This document shows, in pieces, positions 19,535 through 29,509 of a stretch of DNA of 64,000 nucleotides; within the stretch, counting starts at the first letter, position 1; each line of letters opens with the position of its first letter. The stretch comes from Nothopassalora personata (lineage: Eukaryota; Ascomycota; Dothideomycetes; Mycosphaerellales; Mycosphaerellaceae), in the NCBI GenBank assembly GCA_033816765.1, contig CM066292.1:496001-560000 (forward strand), written 5' to 3'. The notes under the pieces are model-generated. The model worked only from the letters and a program-made list of their open reading frames with translations. It was not told the origin of the DNA and did not search any database. The translations under genes and the position numbers were made by a program.

Positions 19535-21012
19535 TCAAATTGACACCGGCTCGAGGCGCGCGATCTCTTGCAGTGCCTCCGTCGACTCGACATACAGGTC
19601 CTGGGCAAGCTTGGTCTTGCGCTAGGCCAGCTCGCTTAGAACGTCCTCCAATTCCACCTTGGTCCACGCGAGGCACTGAGTGACTGGCTTGAACTTGGAT
19701 GCTATGTTCCGGCCGTGTGAGATTGCTTCTCGCTTTTCCAGCAGCGACCGTATGCGGGTTATGTCTGCCTGGTACACCGCCTAAGCACTGGGGTCCTGCG
19801 CCCTGTCGCGGAGCTTCTCAAGCATGTCCAGCCCAGATTGAAGGTCTGCGCCCGGCTCGTTTGTCATGTTACCGCCATCTTCTGCTGGCATTTTCCGCGC
19901 GCCATGCTCCCAGTCATCGCGCCTGCTCTTCACAAGTCCGCGGATTCGCTCGTGTTCATCCATGTACGCTGCGACGTTGTCAATGTGTGCAGCGAGAACT
20001 CGTAGGTCTTCGAGGTTCTGAGCGAGAGGTCGCTGTTTCCGAGCTTCGTGCGATGACGAGGCCGATGGTTGATGGTGTGCTTTAGGGAGGGATGCTCGTG
20101 CAGCAATGTGGCGTGGGGAGATTGCAGGTATGCTGTCGAGCGCGTCATTCCGCTAAGGAGACTTGGACGATATCTGCTGGATGGCAGTGTGGACGGCGTG
20201 CAACCACACGTGGGTATTGATCGACAAGGGAGCTTTCTGTTTAGAGCTCAGATGTGCGGCTAGTGCAGCAACCGTAAGCATCGAAGCAAGTGTAGTATTT
20301 ATGTTTGCGACCTTGTTTTTGTTAACCGGAAGCTTGTTTAGTGTCACCTTGTCCGTATCAACCGTTACTGCCCCTTCAAGCAGCGCTAGATTGGGCCTGT
20401 CCGAGCAGGAGAAGACGTCGGTGATGCCCCCAGAGTCGGTGTCCTCGATCGCAAAAGCCCACTTAGAGCGGCCGGCTAGAGGTGCCTCGGGGCCGTTGGT
20501 GTTATTCTCGTCTTCGTAGTCGCGCGGAAAGAATCGAAAGGCGTAGTAGCGCTGCTTTGCTTCCGGTTTGGTAAGCTTGAGCATAGCTGACTTGACCTCG
20601 GGCGGCTCGGAACACATGCTAAACAGGAAGAACCAGGTGCGCAGTACGTAGTAGGGGTACTCGGGAATGTTAGCGATGGCGGCAAGCGCGGAATCATACT
20701 GGCCCTTGTCTTTTGATACTTGTCTGTTGATAGCCGATGGGGCCTGTGAAGCCACTGCCATAGTACATCGGCAATCTCCTTCTCTTGTTCACTGTGCAGA
20801 AGCCGCAGGTTCGAGACAGCAGCGTTGAGGTGCTGATCATCATCCGGCTCGAAGTCTCGAAGCCCGATCGACTAGCGAAAATATTCGAGCGCATCCTGTT
20901 GATCCTGGCTATCTTCGCGCAATCGTATGCATGTTCGCCGTGTAAGGTCCCAAAGCCGAACCCTAGCACTGTGGCTGGGATCAATGCGCGCGCGTTGGGC
21001 GAGGCGTGCCAT
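19535..21012 (-). pseudogene. Decayed gene with coiled-coil C-terminus; function unknown
   Basis: From an ATG at 20761 one frame runs to a TGA at 19535-19537 through three stops, all TAG (20153-20155, 19781-19783, 19622-19624). The sequence between them keeps the same acidic/Lys/Gln-rich character, so the stops look secondary and fit CAG changed to TAG by RIP. Upstream, 21012-20780 is coding-like in another frame, with one TAG at 20872-20874. The frames meet near 20775, where only about 23 bp separate possible splice sites, so a frameshift is more likely than an intron. The N-terminal half has a hydrophobic Trp-Phe-Phe-Leu-Phe stretch followed by a mixed domain; the C-terminal half is helical. 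No family was recognised. If the gene really stops at 20153 it would encode 202 residues. Confidence 0.55.
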
Positions 21013-22180
21013 GTTGTTTCTTCACAGCCACATCGGGCGCATCAAGCAAGTCGAGCCACAGCGTGCAAGTGGTAGTTCTATTCGCGAAGAGGGGCTGTAG
21101 GTGGTGACATGCACAACTCATGTGTTCTGCTCGAAGAGCCGTGCAACAAGAAACATGTTTGGACAGAAGACTGTGACAAGAGTATAGCTAGTGGGCATCG
21201 AACATCTCTTATCCAAAACATATATTAGGCACATCAGTGAGGGAGGTTCGATGTAGATATAATGATAATAAGCTTTTACCTAATGTCTTCATCACCGAAG
21301 CTGCCGGTACTGCGTTCCTCCTATCTAAGCTTGGTCCGAGAGGCTTGGCTTCCTCTTTCTCTTACAGAATGATAAATGGCTACGACACAGACAGAGCTCG
21401 AAGACGTGCCAAGACGATTTTCCAGCAGATCTGAAGAATCGCGAGAAACATAACATTTGCGTGACATATCTCTCTCTCGGCCTACAAGCAAGGTGATGGG
21501 ACCGAAATTGCACGGCATGGCAAGCCGAGGAGGACCTACCTTCTACCTAAGTAGCAGCGTAGCTTAACCGATAAAGTGCAACTTGCACCTTTGCGCACCT
21601 TCGTTATTCTTAGAGCAAACATTCGTCCTCTTTGGACCTTGCGATTGCACTAATTACAGTAACGATATTATCGGCGGCCCTATTACGGATCCGATTCATC
21701 CAGCCTTTGCAGGATCGACTGCAGCAGCAACATGTAATCTTTTATAGAGGAGAGCATACATGCATTTACAAATCCAAAGCGACGTGAGGTACTTCGCGAT
21801 AGTAAGTAAGAATGCGAGAGACGGATTCGAGTGCCGGTTATGGTGTTGCATCCATTCACACAAACTTACACACATAGACGTTGATTTCTACATGAGCTAT
21901 AGGCAGTTATTCTAATCTACACTTCGCTCCACACACGGGAGATGTTCGTTGTACCGGGCCACTAGTCAATACAGTGCAGACAGCTGAAACGGCTGACCCT
22001 TGTGTCGCTCGTTAGGAAAAGCGCACAACGTTGAGCCAGTAGGTTCGTGCGCATGTTAGACTAGCAAGCATATTCGAGCCATTTCCTTCGCTAAAGCTCC
22101 CTCACTAAAGCAATGCCACGCCACACAATACTGTGGTGTCTCGACCACTTTAGCTCCCTCCACCCATCGTTGCATACATC
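21013..22180. other. Island spacer, nothing recognised
   Basis: Ordinary base composition without RIP depletion. No ORF here shows domain content, and no RNA gene could be folded by eye. It probably holds the 3' flank of the RING gene and the 5' flank of the decayed gene to its left. Confidence 0.5.
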
Positions 22181-23169
22181 TTATGCCAAATCGAGATCGG
22201 TCATTGGTTGCCCGTACTGATTACTGTCGAGCAACGTCAGCCTTGTCGGCGCGAGAGTATGCAAGCGGATACGTACCACCGGAGACAATGCTTCTTGGCC
22301 TCGAACCCTGCGCCGTCATAGCCCCAGTACTCCTCCATGCAGCTGGCGTGCATACTGTGATAGCATGGGTGCAGTTCGGTGCAGGCTGCGGAGGAGAGTG
22401 GTTCGAAACACCAGCCGCATTCCTCTTGCTGTTCGGCTGACAGTGGCTGCGCTGTTGGGGGAGGGCCGTGGGCCGTGGGGGCCGAGATGTGCTCAGCTTG
22501 TTGTACCTGCTGTCGCTGCTGCTGCTGTACCTCCTCCTCTTCCTGCTGCTGATGTAACTCCTCTTCCATCTCCTCCTCCTCGTGCTGCTGCTGCTGCTGC
22601 TGCTGCTGTACCCATTCCTCAACCCTCTTATTCACCGTCATCGCCTCCTCCTTTATCTCCTCCTCCATCATCTGCTCCTCCATAATCTCCTCTTCCATCA
22701 TCTCGTCCTCCATCATCTCCTGCTGCTGCTGCACCTCCTCCTCCTGCTGCTGCTGTTGTACCTCCTCCTCATGCTGCTGCTGCCGCTGCTGCTGCCGCTG
22801 CGTGGTGTCTCGAACCCGTTTTTTCTGCTCACGAGCATCGTACCTCGCGCGCCGCGAGGTAGAATAGAGCTCACGTGCTTTGTATCTCGTAGCGCGCGAA
22901 GTAGAAGAGAGGGTGTTCACAGCAGCTGGCGGCTGTACCTGTCCTCGCCCTTGCCCTTGCCCTTGTTTGTTACTCTGCTTTTGTTTCGACTGTCGATGTT
23001 CTGGTTGTGGTTGTTGTCGCGGGCTGGGTCGGCGCGCTCGATGTGCTGGTGCGGGACCACGATGACGGCGTGGTGCTGGAGGCGTTGCTGCTCGGGGCGG
23101 TGGCGGTGGGATGGGGTGTTGGCGCTGGGCCACGACGATATTGTCCCTATCGGAGTCGTCGTTAGCCAT
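22181..23169 (-). CDS. RING-H2 finger protein with Gln/Glu/Met-rich middle region
   Basis: The two-exon model is 23169-22277 and 22223-22181, joined over a 53-bp intron, giving 311 residues. The start has a strong context (ACCATGGC). Residues 1-95 are Pro/Arg/Gln-rich and basic, about 125-235 is a Gln/Glu/Met-rich coiled or disordered region, and the C-terminus is a RING-H2 finger: Cys251, Cys254, Cys269, His271, His274, Cys277, Cys295, Cys298. The last Cys codon is created by the splice, which strongly supports the intron. RING-H2 proteins usually act as E3 ubiquitin ligases; substrate and localisation are unknown. The finger ends 13 residues before the stop. No in-frame stop or frameshift is seen, unlike its neighbours. 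Confidence 0.8.
22224..22276 (-). other. Intron of the RING-H2 gene
   Basis: 53 bp on the minus strand with donor GTACGT, branch site GCTGAC and acceptor GACAG, all typical of filamentous ascomycetes. It interrupts a codon after its second base; splicing makes the TGT of Cys298. Without splicing the frame ends 12 codons later and the RING finger lacks its last ligand. Confidence 0.85.
22507..22820 (-). repeat. CAG/GAG triplet-rich coding repeats
   Basis: On the minus strand, runs of CAG and GAG encode the Gln and Glu blocks of the RING protein, with Met-Glu-Glu variants between. The CTG runs on the plus strand are intact, showing that this gene has not been through the heavy RIP seen outside the island. 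Confidence 0.85.
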
Positions 23170-24249
23170 GGTCTCGTTAGTACCTTCGAATCGATGTCGG
23201 TGGGTGGACCAGATGAAAACGAAGATAATGATAATAATGGCGTTGTTGCTCCGAAAGAGAGCATAGCAACTCCCCGTGCTGTGTTTGCATCAACTCTCTT
23301 AGATATCACCGTCGCGTTGCGTTTCTCGCTTGAAGCCCAAAGCGGCATGGCGGTAGGTCTGGCTGCCGGCCGGCCGGCCGTCCGTTCGTCTGCGTGCGTG
23401 CGCGCCGCATCTTTAGGTCCTGCAGAGCAACATGATCCATCTCCATACTATGTAGCCGTAGATAATGGAATCGTGAAAGTCGTCCAAGTCTGTGTGAAAG
23501 TGGGTAGGTAGTAAGCGTCTAAAACGAGCGTGCCGGTACGTACCGCGCGCGAAAGCTACCAAGAAGCAAGGCTGATCCATTCGAGCGTAAGACGGCGCAG
23601 TCGGCGGGGCGGCAGCACCCGTGATCCGATTCTTCCTTGTCTTTAGTAAGAACTGGTCTGTGTGTATTCCGGTACCGCAGATAGATACTTAGGTTTAATA
23701 CAACCTAGTAGGACTAGGTAGTACCTTAATTAACCCTTTAGCTCGTAATCGTAAATAGGTTATAAGCCTAAATTGTACTAAGGCTCTAATAGCTTAAGAG
23801 TTACAAGTATTAACTATTTATAGGTACTATTTACTATTGTATACTAGAAGTCTTAGTTTACTATCTCGCTACTAGAAGCTAACTTTATTTACTACCGCTA
23901 CGCTAATAGGGAAGCTTAATTAATACTACTATCTATTACGTTATAGGTATTTATTAGTAAGCTAAGTGTTTAGTTAATTTATTTACTTACTTAGGCTTAT
24001 ATATTGGTAAGTTAAAGGACTAGTTTAAAGTAGACTATATATTATATATATCTATCTAAGACTATATATACTTAAAAAGAATAGGTATAAGTAAATTACT
24101 AATATAGTTACGTAACTACTTAGTAGTAAATAGATCTTAAGCTTTAAATCTAATTAAAAGCCTAATTGTACTAGATCGTAATATACCTCCTTAGCTCTTA
24201 TAGCTTATAGGTAAATAAGCTAATTTATATATAATTGTATAACCCGCTA
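23170..24249. other. RING gene 5' flank and island edge, then RIP-mutated DNA
   Basis: The first 500 bp have normal composition and presumably contain the promoter of the RING gene, though no specific element can be named. A CCGG-rich stretch lies near 23365-23385. From about 23680 onward CA and TG are almost absent and no feature is recognised. Confidence 0.5.
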
Positions 24250-25564
24250 TAGGCTATACCCCCTTATTACCTATTACAGTAATGTTAAGGCCCTTCTACT
24301 ATGTGTTATTTAAGCTCTATTATAAGCTTTATAGTAGGCTACTAAGTTAGCGATATTTAATAATAAGCTACTTATATCTATAGTAAAGAAGAAGGTCTCT
24401 TTATATATATATAGTCCTACTACTAATATTTAATTTATAACTCCGACGTAAAATTTCTCCGGCTTTACTAGTTATAGCTAACTTTTAAGAAATAACCTAA
24501 CCTGTTCTTACTAGTATATTGCGGTACATAATAATCTATAGATAACTATACTTTAAGGAATTGTAGATATATATATTAATAATAGATTCTACAACTTTAG
24601 GGTGTTTCTATCTAGTTAGTATTTTGTATACTAGCCCTCTATAGTAATTACTACTTATACCCTATATAGTATACTCTCTAATACCGTACGTACCCTATAC
24701 GTAGGAATATATACCTATACGATAGGTAGTATTTTCTTAAGTTCCTTATATTACTACTCTACGCCTTAAATATCGTTAAAGCGTAGGTTAATGACGTATA
24801 CGTACTCCTTAAGTAAGAACTATAGGTGCTTAATTAGGTTAAGATCCGGGCTATATAGCGGCTAATCTATAAGTACGTTTAAACCGTATTCTTTAAACTA
24901 ACGTAATACCTTTTAAGCCTTATACATTAGGGCATTATCTTATATAAATATAAGTCTATTTATATTCTCGTCCGAGTAGATTAGAAGTAGTTCTTTGTTA
25001 AGAACTTTAAGGTAGGAGACCGTAGGGTAGCCCTTCCTTAGAGAGTCTAGATTACGCCTTATTACTACTAATTTAGTACGTTTACCTTTATTATAGATAC
25101 CGGCCTATACTATTACTAATACGCTCTTGCCTTTATTATATATCTAGATTATCTTACGGTCCTACTTCTAGTAGGGTACGCGAAAGTACTAGTCGCGTTT
25201 CTTACCTAATCCTCGCTCTACGAAGTACTCGTCTAAAAAGAAAATATTAAGCTACTCTTAAATAGTACGATACTCCTATTTTAACGCGAAGGTAAGCTAG
25301 AGCCTTACGTATTTAGGTATAAGTATTAGTCTCTTCGCTACTTTCTATTTCTTAATATTATATATATTAAGAAGTCGTTGTATTGGATCGCGCTTAACTA
25401 TAAGAGGCGGGCCCCTATTTGTTAGCATAGGCTACGCCTATACGTCCGGGTTACTATCCGATACCTTTTCTTTAGATAGCGTCTAACTTCCCCTTTCTTC
25501 TATATCGAACTTATTATATACCTTATAGAACTTTAGTATACACGTCGTTTACCCGTAATATTAA
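24250..25564 (-). mobile_element. Tc1/mariner transposase relic (C-terminal two thirds)
   Basis: The minus strand encodes the DDE domain of a Tc1/mariner transposase: first Asp near 25231-25233 (Phe-Leu-Asp-Glu), second Asp at 24937-24939 (Asp-Asn-Ala), and the hallmark Tyr-Ser-Pro-Asp-Leu-Asn segment near 24841-24870. The final Glu reads as Lys at 24829-24831 (GAG to AAG). I count 35 residues between the last two catalytic positions. A Gly-Pro-Pro DNA-binding-like segment lies upstream. The N-terminus is missing at 25564, where Ty3 Gag sequence begins. Many TAG/TAA codons show it is dead. The left end is approximate and no terminal inverted repeat was identified. Confidence 0.8.
25406..25564. 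repeat. 159-bp segment shared with 46042-46200
   Basis: It aligns with 46042-46200 with C/T and A/G differences, in the same orientation. Both copies lie in Tc1 transposase-coding DNA and flank the large Ty3 composite. The left copy continues into the C-terminal part of a transposase and the right copy into an N-terminal part. Confidence 0.8.
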
Positions 25565-28500
25565 GTTTAATCTATTTGAATTAGCTAGGTACCTACTATT
25601 AAAGAGACGGGATACGTAATAACGTCGCCGGGTAGCGAGAATCCTAGGACTAGTACTCCGAATAAGAACTTCTAGCTTATGCTTTAGTAACTATACTAGC
25701 AATAGGAAGAGATATACGCCGAGTTAATTATAACGCGCGCCGCTTTAAAAGAATTAGAAGACGCTTAACGTTAGTTAATACCTATAGTCTCGCTACTAGT
25801 TTATAATAAGACGACTACTAGTAACCTAATAAGACAGTTACTATAGACTCTAAACGCCGCCGGGCCTACGTCGCGTACCGGAGAAGAACCGTCGGGTCCT
25901 AGAGTTTAGAACCTACCTTCCTAGGACGGTAAGGTAGAGATATTCCGCGGTTACTTCTTAAGGTTAAAAATCTCCTTTAGAGTACAATCCGCCCTAAAAC
26001 CGACGCTCTCTAACGAATATTACTAGGATACGATTCATAACACCTTACTAGCTAGAGAGCGTACTAGGATACGGCACTTCTAGGATAAGGGAGACGGTAA
26101 ACTTAGGAAGAACCCCGTTACTTTCTTTACGTAACTTAAGAAAGTCTTCGGTAATACTAACGAGCGCGCTAAAGCTCTAGAGTAGCTTACTAAGATTAAA
26201 TATACGAACGGTTAACCTTAGTACGATTACTAGATAAAATTTAACGGACTCGTACTAAGCGCTAGCGGAGAGAACTAGAGCGACGACGCTAAGATTAGTT
26301 ACTTACGTAATACCTTTTCGAAACCCGTAAGGGTATATACGGCGGTTATACCGAAAAAGGAGGACTACTATAAGTTTATAGGTAAGGTCGAACGGATTAT
26401 AACTAACCTTAAGGATATAGACTAGTTTAAAGTAGCCTATAAGAAATAGAGAGATAATAATAAGGACTCTAGTACGACTACTATAGTTACTACCCGTTCT
26501 TTTACGAGACCTACCGGTACCTAGGTTAATACTAATAGTAATACTATTATAGTACCAACCTAGATAAGTAGAGGCCGCTTTAGAAGTCGTAGAGACCGGA
26601 AGGAGGATAAGGGGAAGTAGAGAGAGTAAAATAGGTAGATACCGCTAAGAGAGATCGTAGACGCTAAGAATAGCTCTACTTCCGCTATAGAGCAAGCGGA
26701 CATCGAGTAAAGGAATACCCGTACGCCGTAGTAGTTAATCCTACTAGGATTAACGCGGCCTTAGTCGCGCCGATCCTAGAGAACGATAGATTTAAGTCGG
26801 ATCCTAAAGATATAGGAAAACACTAGCTTATAGTTAAAAGCTAGAACTAGGAGATAAAGAAGCACTAGTAAAGTAGTAGAGTATAGTTAAGAGTTCTATA
26901 AACGGGAATCTTATATATACCGACGTACTCCTAAACAAAAGTTACGGAACGTTTACCCTTATCGATAAAGGATATATATACTATACTATAATTAACGGAG
27001 ACCTAGCGAAAGGCCTCGGTCTTACGTATATTAGTAACGAGAGCCGTAAGGCTATAGGGTTTACAGAAGCGATACGAAACTCGATCGAAGGAGTAGTCGC
27101 CTTCTATATAGAAATTACCGGGATCTACTAAGTCGTTTATACTTACGTCGTGCCTAATCTAGATTTTCCTATAATCCTAGGGAACCCGTAGAAGGTATAT
27201 AATTAGATCCGGACTACGCCTAAAAAGCGCCGGTACTACTATAGCTTAGTAAAGAAATAGGTACCCGAAGGGCGTAACTACGAAGAACGTAAGTCGGGTA
27301 AGCGCTTCGCTACGATTACCGCGGTAACAGTAGAAGATATTAAGAAGGCCCTTAGTAAGAAGGAGCCGCCTACGTAAGAGGAACTTAAGAAGAGCCTACC
27401 TCTAGAACTTTAGGATATACTTCCGATATTTTCTACTAGGGAAGTAGATAAACTAGCTCCGTACCGTAGCGACCTTAACTATAAGATTAAGATCCGGACA
27501 AAAGCCGACGGAAGCCCGGAACTATTACCCTAGGGACCGCTCTATAGTATATCTAAAGACGAGCTACTTATTCTCCGGAAGTTACTAATAGAACTATAGC
27601 GTAAGGGTTATATTCGCCCCTCTACCTTAGAAGCGGCGGCTCCCGTCTTATTCGTAAAGAAGCCCGGGGGAGGACTTAGATTCTACTACGATTATAGAGC
27701 ACTAAACTCGATTACTAAGTAGGACCGTTATCCGCTACTATTAATCCCGGAAACTATTCGGACCCTAACTAGCGCTAGATAGATTACGAAGGTTAACGTT
27801 ATTACTGTATTTTATTACCTACGGATAGCTCGGGGCGAAGAGTATAAGATAGCTTTTCGAACTAGATTTTATCTATAGGAGTAGCTAGTATACCTATTTA
27901 GTTTATCCGGCGCCCCGGTAACATTCTAGCGGTATATTAATAGTTTATTCCGGGACTACCTAAACAACTTTACCTCGGCCTACGCTAATAACGTCGTTAT
28001 TTACTCCGACGGAATAAAGAAGCACTATTTCTAGAAGGTTCGCGTCGTACTATAGGAGCTTTAGTACGGAGGCCTATTCCTAGATCTAGGGAAGTATAAG
28101 TTTATATAGAAGAAGGTTAAGTACCTTAGGTTTATTATATATACTAATAGGAAAGGAGTAGGACCCGACCCCGAAAAGGTAGTAGTAGTAAAGGACTAGA
28201 AGGCACCTATTACCTAGAAGGAGGTACGACGTTTCTTAGGCTTCGCAAACTACTACCGGATATTTATTCTAAACTATTTAAAGCTCGCTAAGCCCTTAAT
28301 ATCGCTAACCGGTAAGAATACGGTGTTTTCCTAGGGAGAACATTAGACTAATACGTTTAAGGCCCTAAAGGATAAGTACTATAAAGTACTAGTTCTAGCT
28401 TACTAGAACCCGGAGCTCCCTACGTTTTTAGAGACGGACTATAGCGGCTTTACGCTAGGAGGCGCCCTCCTATAAGAAAAGGACGGAGTCGTAAAACTAG

Positions 28501-29087
28501 TAGGATTCTACTTAAAGAAGCTAAATAAGGCTAAGATTAACTACGACATTTACGATAAGGAGATACTTGCGGTAGTATTATATCTTAAAGAATAGGCTCC
28601 CGAGTTAAAGATATATAGACCCTTTATAATCTAGACGGACTATAAAAACCTAGAATACTTTATAACGAAGATATAGCTTTCCGAACGGTAGATCCGGTAG
28701 GTTAAGGAAGTTATAAAATTCTAGTTTTTACTAGTATATAGGCCGGGTACTAAGGTAATTATACCGGACGCCCTTTCTTAAAGGGAGTAGGATACGCTTA
28801 GGTAGGACGATAAGTTATTATAGTATCGTAGGTTTCTTAAACCTCATATTGTAAAGAATTAGCCGGGCTCGAAGGGAGGAAGCGAGGTAGTAGTAGACGC
28901 TAGCTCTACTATAAAGATTTCGTTAGTATAAATCTTAGCTACGTAGTTTAAAAAGCTATCTACTATAGAAGAGGCGGATGTACCGGGCGTATTAAGGGGA
29001 CCCTTCTAAGACTAAGAGCTAAACGACCTCTAAGAAAGAACTATCGAGAAAGATAGTACGTCCTAGGCGGTACTCCGCGCAATTAAG
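25565..29087 (+). pseudogene. Element 0 Gag, protease, RT, RNase H, integrase start
   Basis: Gag runs from about 25600; a zinc knuckle with spacing x2-x4-x4 lies at 26677-26718 (Tyr, Tyr, His, Tyr, so three Cys codons are lost). A protease-like segment is near 26890-27000. RT spans about 27650-28250, with the catalytic box at 27981-27992 reading Tyr-Ala-Asn-Asn, so both Asp codons have become Asn by G-to-A change. RNase H follows at about 28420-28650. The frame proceeds into the integrase N-terminal region and is interrupted at 29087 by element 1, which duplicated TTAAG. Confidence 0.85.
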
Positions 29088-29483
29088 TGTTACGGTTCGG
29101 TCTAGACTATATAACTATAGCTAACTATTAGATGCGGATAGTTACGTACGCTATACGCGATTACTCGCTTACTAGCGACTTAGTAATCTACGATTACTCG
29201 CTTACTAGTAACTTAGTAATCTATAAGTATAGTAATACTATCTCCTTTATATTTAGGAACGCTAAGAATCCCCTATAGTTTCGAAGCGTTTAACTTACTA
29301 TTTAATATTACTATTTAGAATATACCGTAACCTAACCTCTACTACATTATTTCTTAAGTCTTTATAAGACTAAGACAACTACTACTTTATTACTCTCCCT
29401 TAACGTCCTATCGGCCCGAGAATAAACCCGATTAAGCTTATCTTCTCAACTTATAATATTATTAGGTTATACTAAACCTAATA
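29088..29483 (+). repeat. Left LTR of element 1
   Basis: 396 bp from TGTTACGG to CCTAATA (a RIP form of a ...CA end). It differs from the right LTR mostly by C/T and A/G changes. GCGTTTAA at 29286-29293 is complementary to bases just inside the LTR. Confidence 0.9.
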
Positions 29484-29500
29484 GCTTTAAACGCCCTCTA
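29484..29500 (+). other. Putative primer-binding site of element 1
   Basis: The sequence after the LTR starts GCTTTAAACGCCC, which lacks the TGG start expected for priming by a tRNA 3' end. TTAAACGC (29487-29494) is complementary to an octamer inside the LTR (29286-29293). This resembles the self-priming used by the Tf1/sushi group of chromodomain elements. Confidence 0.45.
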
Positions 29501-29509
29501 CGATAGGAG

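Noticed and set aside
22582..23511. 309-codon plus-strand ORF
   Set aside because: Leu/His-rich translation of CTG/CTC triplets opposite the RING gene; the minus frame has the start context, intron and zinc ligands.
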